Part shown: piece by piece, positions 7,197 to 16,642 of the stretch
Layout of the letters: each line of letters opens with the position of its first letter
Numbering within the stretch: the first letter of the stretch is position 1
NCBI GenBank assembly: GCA_045601805.1
Contig: JAZSAJ010000052.1
Coordinates: forward strand, 1-64,000
Source: SIG607 sp045601805
GTDB taxonomy: Bacteria > Bacillota > Clostridia > Oscillospirales > Acutalibacteraceae
Length of the DNA: 64,000 nt
Direction of reading: 5' to 3'
Notes under the pieces: model-generated
Database searches by the model: none
The model's input: only the letters and a program-made list of their open reading frames with translations
What the model was told of the DNA's origin: nothing
Program-made: the position numbers and the translations under genes

Positions 7197-8384
7197 ATGA
7201 AAGAGTTTGAACTTAAATACGGCTGTAACCCCAACCAAAAACCATCTAAAATTTATATGAAAGACGGAAGCGATTTGCCCATTACAATTCTTTGCGGCAA
7301 ACCCGGTTACATAAACTTTTTAGACGCTTTTAACAGTTGGCAACTTGTAAAGGAAATTAAAGAAGCAACAGGTATGGTAGCCGCTGCTTCCTTTAAACAC
7401 GTTAGCCCTACCTCTGCCGCAGTTGGCAAACCGCTTAGCGAAACACTTAAAAAAGCATGTTTTGTTGATGATATTGAGGGACTTGACAATTCTGCAATTG
7501 CTTGTGCATATGCAAGGGCCAGAGGTACCGACCGTATGAGTTCTTTTGGCGATTTTATTGCCCTTTCTGATGAATGTGACGAAACCTGCGCAAGAATTAT
7601 TGCGCGTGAAGTATCTGACGGTATTATTGCTCCGTCATATAGCGAAAAAGCTCTGGAAATTTTATCGGCTAAGCGCAAAGGCAACTACAATATTATTAAA
7701 ATTGATGCCGATTACATTCCTGCCGAAAAAGAAACCAAAGATGTTTTTGGTATTACCTTTGAACAGGGCAGAAACAACTTTAAAATTAACAAAGAATTGC
7801 TAAGTAACATTGTTACACAAAACAAAGAGTTGCCCGAAAGTGCAGAACTTGATATGATTATTGCTTTAATTACACTTAAATACACCCAGTCTAATTCGGT
7901 TTGCTATGCTTACGACGGCCAGGCAATTGGCGTTGGTGCAGGTCAGCAAAGCCGTATTCACTGCACACGCCTTGCAGGTCAAAAGGCCGATTTGTTTATG
8001 CTTCGCCAACACGAAAAGGTAATTAACCTTCCTTTCTTACCCACAGTTGGCAGACCTGATAAAAACAACATTATTGATATTTATCTTTCCGCTGATGAAT
8101 CGGGCGACGTGCTTGATGACGGCAACTGGCAAAAATACTTTACCCACCGCCCCGAACCCTTTACCGCTGAAGAAAAGAAAGAATACCTTTCTAAAATTAG
8201 CGGTGTAACTTTGGGCAGTGACGCGTTTTTCCCGTTTGATGATAACATTGAACGCGCTAAAAAAAGCGGTGTAAGTTATATTGCACAGCCGGGCGGCAGT
8301 GTGCGCGATGATTTGGTTATTGCCACAGCCGATAAATATAATATGGTTATGGCATTTACTGCTATGAGATTATTCCACCACTAA
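7197..8384 (+). CDS. purH: Stand-alone AICAR formyltransferase (PurH C-terminal type)
   Basis: This 395-residue protein formylates AICAR (ZMP) with 10-formyl-tetrahydrofolate to FAICAR. It contains LKYGCNPNQKPSKIY, the PurH transformylase signature, then AAASFKHVSPTSAAVG with the catalytic Lys-His, and GVGAGQQSRIHCTRLAGQKA and DAFFPFDDNIERA near the C-terminus. The methylglyoxal-synthase-like IMP cyclohydrolase domain that normally forms the first 200 residues of PurH is absent; that activity is supplied by the PurO-type gene just upstream. Its substrate ZMP is the ligand sensed by the operon riboswitch. Confidence 0.93.
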   Translation: MKEFELKYGCNPNQKPSKIYMKDGSDLPITILCGKPGYINFLDAFNSWQLVKEIKEATGMVAAASFKHVSPTSAAVGKPLSETLKKACFVDDIEGLDNSAIACAYARARGTDRMSSFGDFIALSDECDETCARIIAREVSDGIIAPSYSEKALEILSAKRKGNYNIIKIDADYIPAEKETKDVFGITFEQGRNNFKINKELLSNIVTQNKELPESAELDMIIALITLKYTQSNSVCYAYDGQAIGVGAGQQSRIHCTRLAGQKADLFMLRQHEKVINLPFLPTVGRPDKNNIIDIYLSADESGDVLDDGNWQKYFTHRPEPFTAEEKKEYLSKISGVTLGSDAFFPFDDNIERAKKSGVSYIAQPGGSVRDDLVIATADKYNMVMAFTAMRLFHH

Positions 8385-8396
8385 TTAGGAGTTTTT

Positions 8397-9665
8397 ATGA
8401 AAGTTTTAGTTATAGGCAGTGGCGGAAGAGAACACGCCATTATTAAAAAAATTAAAGAAAATAAAACCGTCCAAAAAATTTACGCTTTGCCCGGTAACGG
8501 CGGTATAGCCGCTGACGCCGAATGCGTAAATATTGGCGTAATGGAATTTGGCAAAATTTGTGAATTTGCAACCGAAAACAATATAGATTTTGCTGTGGTT
8601 GCTCCCGATGACCCGCTTGCAGGCGGTTTGGTTGACTGCCTTTTGGAAGTTGGCGTTAAAAGTTTTGGGCCAAACAAGGCGGCAGCAATTATTGAGGGCA
8701 GTAAAGCATTTTCTAAAAATTTAATGAAAAAATACGGTATACCCACCGCCGAATACGAAATTTTTAATGACTGTCAAAAGGCGCTTTCGTATGTTGAAAC
8801 CTGCAAAATTCCCGTTGTTATTAAAGCCGACGGCTTGGCGCTTGGCAAGGGTGTTATAATTGCCCTTACCCGCGAAGAAGCCAAAGAGGCCATTAAAGAT
8901 ATGATGGAAAACGGCAAATTCGGTAAAAGCGGCACAACCGTTGTTATTGAAGAGTTTTTAGAGGGTCCCGAAGTTTCAGTGTTAAGTTTTACCGACGGAA
9001 ATATTGTTGTACCAATGGTTTCAAGCATGGACCACAAGCGTATTGGCGATAACGATACAGGCCTTAACACAGGCGGTATGGGCACAATTGCACCAAACCC
9101 CTATTACACAGAAGAAGTGGCAAAAGTGTGTATGGAAAAGATTTTCCTTCCCACAATAAACGCAATGAAAGCAGAGGGCAGAACCTTTAAAGGTTGCTTG
9201 TACTTTGGCTTAATGCTAACTAAAGACGGCCCCAAGGTTATTGAATATAACTGCCGTTTTGGTGACCCCGAAACACAGGTTGTTTTGCCGCTTATGGAAA
9301 GCGATTTGCTAACCGTAATGCAAAAAACTGCCGACGGCACACTAAAGGAAGAAGATGTTAAATTTTCGTCTGGCTCGGCTGCTTGTGTTGTTTTGGCATC
9401 AAAGGGTTACCCCGAAGCGTATGAAAAGGGCAAAGAAATTAAAATAGAAGAAACTGACGCTTGTGTTTATGTTGCAGGCGCCGCAATTAAAGACGGCAAA
9501 CTTGTAACTTCGGGCGGACGTGTACTTGGCGTTACAGCCACCGCACCCACCTTAAAAGAAGCAATAAACAAAGCGTATGAAGAAACCAAAAAGGTTAGTT
9601 TCAGTGGTGCTTACTGCCGCAGCGATATTGGTAAAAAAGCGCTACAATGTACGGAGGGCAAATAA
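8397..9665 (+). CDS. purD: GAR synthetase PurD
   Basis: PurD couples phosphoribosylamine with glycine using ATP. The 422-residue protein has the N-terminal MKVLVIGSGGREHAI signature, an ATP-grasp core (VVIKADGLALGKGVIIA, EGPEVSVLSF), LNTGGMGTIAPNPYY, and IEYNCRFGDPETQVVLPLM with metal-binding Glu and Asn. Length is normal. Its stop overlaps the first base of the purL start codon, so the two are translationally coupled. Confidence 0.97.
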   Translation: MKVLVIGSGGREHAIIKKIKENKTVQKIYALPGNGGIAADAECVNIGVMEFGKICEFATENNIDFAVVAPDDPLAGGLVDCLLEVGVKSFGPNKAAAIIEGSKAFSKNLMKKYGIPTAEYEIFNDCQKALSYVETCKIPVVIKADGLALGKGVIIALTREEAKEAIKDMMENGKFGKSGTTVVIEEFLEGPEVSVLSFTDGNIVVPMVSSMDHKRIGDNDTGLNTGGMGTIAPNPYYTEEVAKVCMEKIFLPTINAMKAEGRTFKGCLYFGLMLTKDGPKVIEYNCRFGDPETQVVLPLMESDLLTVMQKTADGTLKEEDVKFSSGSAACVVLASKGYPEAYEKGKEIKIEETDACVYVAGAAIKDGKLVTSGGRVLGVTATAPTLKEAINKAYEETKKVSFSGAYCRSDIGKKALQCTEGK

Positions 9666-12600
9666 TGGTTTACAGAGTATATGTTGAAAAGAAAAAGGAA
9701 CTTGCTAACGAAGCAAAATCGTTATTAAGCGAGTTAAGGGAATTTTTAAACCTTAAAAACCTTAAAGATTTACGCATATTAAACAGATACGATGCCGAAA
9801 ACATTGAAAAAGATTTGTTTGATTATGCTATAAACACCGTTTTTTCGGAACCGCAACTTGATATTGCTTCGGCTGATTTTGACGCAAATGGCGGCACCAT
9901 CTTTGCAACCGAATTTTTGCCGGGTCAGTTTGACCAACGCGCAGATTCTGCCGCACAGTGTATTCAAATTATTTCAAAGGGCGAACGCCCCAGTATTAAA
10001 ACCGCAAAGGTTTATGTGCTTTACGGAGAATTAAGCGAAGACGATGTAAACGCGGTTAAAAAATATGTTATTAACCCTGTTGAATCGCGCGAGGCAAGTT
10101 TAGAACTTCCCAAAACTCTTAAAACCGATTATACATTGCCCACAACGGTTGCAACACTTGACGGCTTTACCGCACTTGACAGAAAAGGTCTTGAAGATTT
10201 TGTTAAACAGTATGGTTTGGCAATGGATGCCGATGACATTGCTTTTTGTCAGCAGTATTTTAAAAGTGAACACCGCGACCCAACTATTACCGAAATTCGT
10301 ATGATAGACACCTATTGGTCCGACCACTGCCGTCATACAACATTTTTAACAATTATTGATAACGTTGAGTTTGAAGATGCACTTTTAAAAGAGGCGTACG
10401 ATGAATATATTGCCGTAAGACGTGAACTTGGCAGAACAAAACCCGTTTGCCTTATGGATATTGCCACTGTGGCGGTTAAATATTTAAAGGAAAACGGCAA
10501 ATTAGAAAAACTTGACGAATCGGAAGAAATTAACGCTTGTACCGTTAAAATTAACATCACTGTTGACGGCGAAAAAGAAGACTGGTTGTTGCTCTTTAAA
10601 AACGAAACACACAACCACCCCACCGAAATTGAACCGTTTGGCGGTGCCGCAACCTGTATTGGCGGTGCTATTCGCGACCCGCTTTCGGGTAGGTCTTATG
10701 TTTACGGCGCAATGCGTGTTACAGGCGCAGCCGACCCCTTAAAACCCTTAAATGAAACAATACCCGGCAAACTTCCGCAAAGAAAAATTGTTACAACTGC
10801 GGCTGCAGGTTATTCTTCATACGGTAACCAAATTGGCCTTGCAACCGGCATTGTAGATGAAATTTACCACGATGGTTATGCCGCAAAACGAATGGAAATT
10901 GGTGCGGTTATTGCCGCTGCCCCGGCAGAAAACGTGCGCCGTGAAGTTCCAGAAGAAGGCGACGTTGTAATTCTTTTGGGCGGTGCAACCGGACGTGACG
11001 GTATTGGCGGTGCAACCGGCTCTTCAAAATCGCACACCGCAAAATCGGTTGAACTTTGCGGTGCCGAAGTACAAAAAGGTAACGCACCCGAAGAAAGAAA
11101 ACTTCAGCGACTTTTTAGAAATTACGATGCTTGCCGTATGATTAAGCGTTGTAACGACTTTGGCGCAGGCGGTGTTTCGGTTGCTATTGGCGAACTTGCC
11201 GACGGTCTTACAATTAATCTTAATGCAGTTCCCAAAAAATACGACGGACTTGACGGAACAGAACTTGCCATAAGCGAATCGCAAGAAAGAATGGCGGTTG
11301 TTGTTGAAGCAAAAGATGTTGACCGTTTTATTTCCCTCGCAAGTAAAGAAAACTTAAATGCAACCGTTGTTGCCGAAATTACAAAAGAACCCCGACTTGT
11401 AATGAACTGGAACGGTAAAAAAATAGTTGATATAAGCCGTGAATTTTTAAATTCAAACGGCGCTGAAAAACACATAAATGTAAAGGCAAAGAAAGGCGAA
11501 ATTGCCAAACGCGAAGTTAAAGAAACTTTCGCTGAGAATATGGTTTCCCTTGCAGGCGACCTTAACGTTTGCTCTAAACGCGGTTTAAGCGAACGCTTTG
11601 ACTCTACCATTGGCGCAGGCACAGTGCTTATGCCTTTTGGCGGTAAATACCAGCTTACACCTGCACAGGCAATGGTACAAAAAATTTCGGTTGAAAAGAA
11701 ACACACAAATGACTGTTCGTTTATGGCTTGGGGTTATAACCCGTTTGTAACCGAAAAAAGCCCCTATCACGGCGCATATTTGGCGGTTGTTGAATCGGTT
11801 TGCAAACTTATTGCAAGCGGTGCCGAATTTAAAGATGTTTATTTAACCTTTCAGGAATATTTCCCCCACCCCGGCAAAGACGAAAACCGTTGGGGAATGC
11901 CAATTGCCGCATTGCTTGGCGCGTTTAAAGCCCAAATGCAACTTGGTATTGGCTCTATTGGCGGTAAAGACTCAATGAGCGGTACATTTGAAAATTTAGA
12001 TGTACCCCCAACACTTGTTTCATTTGCCGTAACCACAGGCAAAACCGATGATGTTGTATCGGGTGAACTTAAAGAAGCGGGTAATAAACTTTATTTGCTT
12101 TCCTGCAAATACGATGAAAATTCTTTGCCCGAAACTAATGCTTTGTTTGAACTTTTCACCAAGGTTACAACACTTTTAAGAAGCAAAAAAGCAGTTTCTT
12201 GCTATACTGTCGGTTTAGGCGGTGTTGGCGAAGCGTTAATGAAAATGGCCTTTGGTAACGGCCTTGGCGTAAAGGTAAATAGCGACATTGACCTAAACAA
12301 ACTGTTTGATTATAATTATGCTTCCTTTGTTGTTGAAACTAATGAAGAAATTGACGGTGCGTTATATTTGGGTGAAGTTACTGCTGACGGTAAATTCACT
12401 TATGGCGCAGAAGAAGTTGAACTTAACGAACTTTTAAAGGTTTATGAAAACAAATTAGAACCCGTATATTCTTGCAACATAGAACAGGGTGAAAAAGAAA
12501 TTAAAACATATTCTTATGAAAGCAAAGAAATTTACGCGCCAAAAATTAAGGTTGCGCGTCCTAAAGTTTTAATTCCTGCTTTCCCCGGCACTAACTGTGA

Positions 12601-13360
12601 GTTTGACAGTGCAAAGGCAATGCGCGACGCAGGTGCCGACCCGGAAATTTTTGTTATAAGAAACCTTACTGCCGGCGATATTGCAAGAAGTGTAAGTGAA
12701 TTTGCCGAAAAACTTAAAGGCGCTCAAATGGTATTTTTACCGGGCGGTTTTTCGGGCGGTGATGAACCCGACGGAAGCGGTAAATTTATTACTGCATTCT
12801 TTAGAAACGAAGAAATTAAGGCAGAAGTTCACGAACTTCTTAATAACCGCGACGGTTTAATGTGCGGTATTTGTAACGGCTTCCAAGCCCTTATAAAACT
12901 TGGCCTCGTGCCTTACGGAAAAATTATTGACACCGATGAAAACAGCCCCACACTTACCTTTAACACCATTGGCAGACACCAGTCGCGCATTGTTAGAACC
13001 CGTATTGCTGCGAATAAATCTCCGTGGCTTAAAGGCATGAATGTTGGCGATATTGTAAATGTTGCTATCTCTCACGGCGAAGGCAGGTTCTTGGCAAGTG
13101 AAGAAGTTGTTAAACAACTTGCTGAAAACGGCCAAATTGCCACACAGTATGTTGATTTAGCAGGCAACGCTACATCTGATATTCGCTTTAACCCCAACAA
13201 CTCAACCCATGCTATTGAGGGTATTACTTCACCCGATGGCAGAGTATTTGGTAAAATGGGCCACAGCGAAAGAATTGGTAACGGACTTTACAAAAATGTT
13301 CCAGGTGAATATGATATTAAAATGTTTGCTTCGGCAGTTGATTACTTTAAGAAAGGATAA
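9665..13360 (+). CDS. purL: FGAM synthase PurL, single-chain with glutaminase
   Basis: PurL converts FGAR to FGAM using ATP and glutamine. The 1231-residue protein is the fused type: an N-terminal PurS-like region, two PurM-like halves (ETHNHPTEIEPFGGAATCIG; GIGSIGGKDSMSGTFE) and a class I glutaminase from about residue 960 (PAFPGTNCEFDSA) with the nucleophile Cys1070 in GICNGFQ and His1137 in SHGEGRF. No separate PurS or PurQ is needed or present. ATG 9665 overlaps the purD stop codon and follows GGAGGG at 9653-9658; an upstream in-frame ATG at 9647 lies inside purD. The architecture resembles the clade III enzymes of Clostridia. Confidence 0.96.
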   Translation: MVYRVYVEKKKELANEAKSLLSELREFLNLKNLKDLRILNRYDAENIEKDLFDYAINTVFSEPQLDIASADFDANGGTIFATEFLPGQFDQRADSAAQCIQIISKGERPSIKTAKVYVLYGELSEDDVNAVKKYVINPVESREASLELPKTLKTDYTLPTTVATLDGFTALDRKGLEDFVKQYGLAMDADDIAFCQQYFKSEHRDPTITEIRMIDTYWSDHCRHTTFLTIIDNVEFEDALLKEAYDEYIAVRRELGRTKPVCLMDIATVAVKYLKENGKLEKLDESEEINACTVKINITVDGEKEDWLLLFKNETHNHPTEIEPFGGAATCIGGAIRDPLSGRSYVYGAMRVTGAADPLKPLNETIPGKLPQRKIVTTAAAGYSSYGNQIGLATGIVDEIYHDGYAAKRMEIGAVIAAAPAENVRREVPEEGDVVILLGGATGRDGIGGATGSSKSHTAKSVELCGAEVQKGNAPEERKLQRLFRNYDACRMIKRCNDFGAGGVSVAIGELADGLTINLNAVPKKYDGLDGTELAISESQERMAVVVEAKDVDRFISLASKENLNATVVAEITKEPRLVMNWNGKKIVDISREFLNSNGAEKHINVKAKKGEIAKREVKETFAENMVSLAGDLNVCSKRGLSERFDSTIGAGTVLMPFGGKYQLTPAQAMVQKISVEKKHTNDCSFMAWGYNPFVTEKSPYHGAYLAVVESVCKLIASGAEFKDVYLTFQEYFPHPGKDENRWGMPIAALLGAFKAQMQLGIGSIGGKDSMSGTFENLDVPPTLVSFAVTTGKTDDVVSGELKEAGNKLYLLSCKYDENSLPETNALFELFTKVTTLLRSKKAVSCYTVGLGGVGEALMKMAFGNGLGVKVNSDIDLNKLFDYNYASFVVETNEEIDGALYLGEVTADGKFTYGAEEVELNELLKVYENKLEPVYSCNIEQGEKEIKTYSYESKEIYAPKIKVARPKVLIPAFPGTNCEFDSAKAMRDAGADPEIFVIRNLTAGDIARSVSEFAEKLKGAQMVFLPGGFSGGDEPDGSGKFITAFFRNEEIKAEVHELLNNRDGLMCGICNGFQALIKLGLVPYGKIIDTDENSPTLTFNTIGRHQSRIVRTRIAANKSPWLKGMNVGDIVNVAISHGEGRFLASEEVVKQLAENGQIATQYVDLAGNATSDIRFNPNNSTHAIEGITSPDGRVFGKMGHSERIGNGLYKNVPGEYDIKMFASAVDYFKKG

Positions 13361-13365
13361 TAAAT

Positions 13366-14868
13366 ATGGCTTATTATTTTAGTGAACCCTCACACACTTT
13401 TAACGAATACCTTTTAGTACCGGGTTATTCCTCAAGCGAATGTATCCCCTCGGCAGTTAATTTAGAAATGCCTCTTGTTCGTTATAAAAAGGGAGAAACA
13501 TCCGCAATTACCTTAAAAACACCTTTGGTATCGGCTATTATGCAGTCGGTATCGGGCGAAAAACTTGCTATTGCATTGGCAAAAGAGGGCGGTGTTTCCT
13601 TTATTTACGGCTCACAGTCGGTTGAAGACGAAGCCAAAATGGTTGCCGCTGTTAAAAAGCACAAAGCAGGTTTTGTTGTTAGCAGTTCTAACATTCGCCC
13701 CGATGCAACACTTTCCGATATTTTGGCTTTAAAGGAAAAAACAGGCCATTCCACAGTTGCCGTTACCGATGACGGTACTGCAAACGGTGTGCTTTTGGGC
13801 ATTGTAACAGGCAGAGATTACCGTGTTAGCCGTATGGATAAAGAGGTAAAGGTAAGCGAATTTATGACCCCAAGGGAAAAACTTATTACCGCACCGGACG
13901 GCACAACCCTTAAAGAAGCAAACGATATTATTTGGGATAATAAACTTAATTCTTTACCCATTGTTGATAAAGACGGCCGTCTTTGCAGTTTTGTTTTCCG
14001 TAAGGACTACGATTCGCACAAACAAAACCCCAACGAACTTTTAGACAGCCAAAAGCGTTACGTTGTTGGCGCAGGTATTAACACACGCGACTACGCAGAA
14101 CGCGTACCTGCATTGGTAAATGCCGGTGCCGACGTGCTTTGTATTGACTCATCCGAGGGCTTTAGTGAGTGGCAAAGCCGTACGATTGCTTGGATACGCG
14201 AAAAATACGGCGATACCGTAAAGGTTGGCGCAGGTAATGTTGTTGACCGCGAGGGCTTTAGGTTCTTGGCAGAAGCAGGTGCCGACTTTATTAAGGTTGG
14301 TATTGGCGGCGGTTCAATTTGTATTACCCGTGAAACAAAGGGTATTGGCCGTGGTCAAGCAACCGCTTTAATTGAAGTTTGCAAAGCAAGAGATGAGTAT
14401 TTTGAAGAAACAGGTATGTATATCCCTGTTTGTTCCGACGGCGGTATTGTTCACGACCACCACGTAACCTTGGCTTTGGCAATGGGTGCCGACTTTATTA
14501 TGCTTGGCCGTTATTTTGCAAGATTTGACGAAAGCCCCAGCCAAAAGGTTAATATTGGCGGTACTTTAATGAAAGAATATTGGGGCGAGGGCTCTAACCG
14601 CGCAAGAAACTGGCAACGCTATGATTTAGGCGGCGCAGGTAAACTTTCGTTTGAAGAGGGCGTTGATTCTTATGTTCCTTATGCAGGCAAACTTTCCGAT
14701 AACGTTCAGCAAACACTTGCAAAGGTGCGTTCTACAATGTGCAACTGCGGTGCGCTAACAATTCCCGAACTCCAGCAAAAAGCAAAATTAACTTTGGTTT
14801 CGCAGGCAAGTATTGTTGAGGGCGGCGCTCACGATGTTATGCTTCATACTGCTAAACCTGAAAGATAA
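13366..14868 (+). CDS. guaB: IMP dehydrogenase GuaB
   Basis: GuaB oxidises IMP to XMP with NAD+, the committed GMP step. The 500-residue protein has the (beta/alpha)8 barrel with two CBS domains inserted after residue 100 (VSEFMTPREKLITA, DIIWDNKLNSLPIVDKDG). The catalytic loop reads GIGGGSICITRETKGIGRGQ with Cys319, compared with the usual GIGPGSICTTR; CSDGGIVHDHHVTLALAMGADF and EGVDSYVPYAGKL follow. It is thus a somewhat divergent clade with all recognisable key residues kept. It begins 5 bp after purL, behind GAAAGGA, and sits where IMP leaves the operon pathway toward GMP. Confidence 0.94.
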   Translation: MAYYFSEPSHTFNEYLLVPGYSSSECIPSAVNLEMPLVRYKKGETSAITLKTPLVSAIMQSVSGEKLAIALAKEGGVSFIYGSQSVEDEAKMVAAVKKHKAGFVVSSSNIRPDATLSDILALKEKTGHSTVAVTDDGTANGVLLGIVTGRDYRVSRMDKEVKVSEFMTPREKLITAPDGTTLKEANDIIWDNKLNSLPIVDKDGRLCSFVFRKDYDSHKQNPNELLDSQKRYVVGAGINTRDYAERVPALVNAGADVLCIDSSEGFSEWQSRTIAWIREKYGDTVKVGAGNVVDREGFRFLAEAGADFIKVGIGGGSICITRETKGIGRGQATALIEVCKARDEYFEETGMYIPVCSDGGIVHDHHVTLALAMGADFIMLGRYFARFDESPSQKVNIGGTLMKEYWGEGSNRARNWQRYDLGGAGKLSFEEGVDSYVPYAGKLSDNVQQTLAKVRSTMCNCGALTIPELQQKAKLTLVSQASIVEGGAHDVMLHTAKPER

Positions 14869-14882
14869 TAGGAGGGGCAATT

Positions 14883-16556
14883 ATGGGATACAAAACCGAT
14901 ATTGAAATTGCTCAGGAATGTAAAATGCAACCTATAACCGAAATCGCCAAAAAGGCAGGTATAGGTGAAGAATATATTGAACAGTACGGCAAATACAAGG
15001 CAAAAGTTGATTTGAGTTTGTTAAATGAAAACAAAGAAAACGGCAAACTTGTGCTTGTTACCGCAATTACTCCCACCCCCGCAGGCGAGGGTAAAACTAC
15101 CACTACCATTGGCCTTGCCGACGGTTTAAAGAAAATTGGCAAAAATGTTGTTATGGCTTTGCGTGAGCCGTCTTTAGGCCCGGTTTTTGGTGTTAAAGGC
15201 GGTGCCGCAGGCGGCGGTTACGCACAGGTAGTGCCAATGGAAGACATTAACCTTCATTTTACAGGCGACTTTCATGCAATTGGCGCTGCAAACAATTTAC
15301 TTGCCGCAATGCTTGATAACCACATTCAACAGGGCAACGCTTTGGGTATTGATGTTAAGAAAATTACCTGGAAACGCTGTGTTGATATGAACGACCGTCA
15401 ACTTCGTTTTGTTGTAAACGGTCTTGGCGGCAGGGTAAACGGCGTTCCGCGTGAAGACGGTTTTGATATTACCGTTGCAAGTGAAATTATGGCGGTTTTC
15501 TGCCTTGCAAGTTCTATTACCGATTTAAAAGAGCGTTTAAGCAGAATTATTGTTGCTTATACTTATGACAATAAACCCGTTACCGCAGGCGATTTAAAGG
15601 CAGTTGGCGCAATGACCGCCCTTTTAAAAGACGCTATTAAGCCCAACTTGGTGCAAAGTCTTGAAGGCACCCCCGCATTTGTTCACGGCGGTCCTTTTGC
15701 TAACATTGCCCACGGCTGTAACTCGGTTATGGCAACAAAACTTGCTTTAAAAGCAGGGGATTACGCTATTACCGAAGCCGGCTTCGGTGCCGATTTAGGC
15801 GCCGAAAAATTCCTTGATTTTAAGTGCCGTATGGCAGGGCTTACACCCTCGGCTGTGGTTGTTGTTGCAACCGTTAGGGCGCTTAAAATGCACGGCGGTC
15901 TTTTAAAAACCGAACTTGCTAACGAAGATTTAGTTGCGTTAGACAAAGGTATTCCCAACTTGCTTCGCCATGTTTCAAACATTAAAAATGTTTATAAACT
16001 TCCTTGTGTGGTTGCGGTAAACCGTTTCCCCACCGATACCGATAAAGAAATTGACTCTATTATTGCTAAATGTAAAGAACTTGGCGTTAATACTGTTTTG
16101 TCAGACGTTTGGGCAAAAGGCGGCGAAGGCGGTACTGACCTTGCAAAAGAGGTTGTTCGCCTTTGCGAAGAAGAAAAGGGCGATTTCACCTTCTCTTACG
16201 AACTTGACTGTTCCATCGCAGAAAAAATTGAAGCCGTTGTTAAAAAGGTTTACGGCGGTGACGGTGTAATTTTAACACCCAACGCTAAAAAGCAAATTGC
16301 CGAACTTACCGAACTTGGTTTTGATAAGGTTCCTGTTTGTATTGCTAAAACACAGTACAGCTTTTCCGATAACCCCGCGCTTTTGGGTGCGCCCACGGGC
16401 TTTATGGTTACCGTTAAGAATGTTAAGGTTAGCGCAGGCGCCGGCTTTATAGTTGTTCTTACAGGCGACATTATGACAATGCCGGGGCTTCCCAAAGTTC
16501 CCGCAGCCGAAAAAATTGATGTTGACGAAAACGGCAAAATCTCCGGCTTATTCTAA
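14883..16556 (+). CDS. fhs: Formate-tetrahydrofolate ligase Fhs
   Basis: Fhs makes 10-formyl-tetrahydrofolate from formate, ATP and tetrahydrofolate, the formyl donor for PurN and the AICAR transformylase. The 557-residue protein carries the P-loop TPTPAGEGKTTTTIG, then REPSLGPVFGVKGGAAGGGY and FTGDFHAIGAANNLLAA, all family signatures, and has the full family length. It is the last gene of the purine operon, preceded by AGGAGGGG and followed by a strong terminator. It is a classic ZTP-riboswitch target, which explains why the operon begins with that sensor. Confidence 0.98.
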   Translation: MGYKTDIEIAQECKMQPITEIAKKAGIGEEYIEQYGKYKAKVDLSLLNENKENGKLVLVTAITPTPAGEGKTTTTIGLADGLKKIGKNVVMALREPSLGPVFGVKGGAAGGGYAQVVPMEDINLHFTGDFHAIGAANNLLAAMLDNHIQQGNALGIDVKKITWKRCVDMNDRQLRFVVNGLGGRVNGVPREDGFDITVASEIMAVFCLASSITDLKERLSRIIVAYTYDNKPVTAGDLKAVGAMTALLKDAIKPNLVQSLEGTPAFVHGGPFANIAHGCNSVMATKLALKAGDYAITEAGFGADLGAEKFLDFKCRMAGLTPSAVVVVATVRALKMHGGLLKTELANEDLVALDKGIPNLLRHVSNIKNVYKLPCVVAVNRFPTDTDKEIDSIIAKCKELGVNTVLSDVWAKGGEGGTDLAKEVVRLCEEEKGDFTFSYELDCSIAEKIEAVVKKVYGGDGVILTPNAKKQIAELTELGFDKVPVCIAKTQYSFSDNPALLGAPTGFMVTVKNVKVSAGAGFIVVLTGDIMTMPGLPKVPAAEKIDVDENGKISGLF

Positions 16557-16560
16557 AACC

Positions 16561-16600
16561 AAAACCGCGCAGTAACGGAAGTTACTGTGCGGTTTTTATT
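16561..16600 (+). terminator. Terminator of the purine operon
   Basis: CCGCGCAGTAAC and GTTACTGTGCGG form a 12-bp stem (one G-U pair) with a GGAA tetraloop, followed by TTTTTATT. It closes the operon right after fhs. Confidence 0.92.
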
Positions 16601-16627
16601 GCGTTATTTAATATAATAAGGTATAAT
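16599..16627 (+). promoter_or_regulatory. Promoter of mnmA
   Basis: TTGCGT (16599-16604), a 17-bp spacer and TATAAT (16622-16627) form a promoter that starts at the end of the preceding terminator. A GGTGAT binding site lies just before the mnmA ATG. Confidence 0.6.
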
Positions 16628-16642
16628 ATATTTGGTGATTAT

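Noticed and set aside
11122..11706. A 194-codon minus-strand frame opposite purL
   Set aside because: Shadow of a well-supported PurL reading frame.
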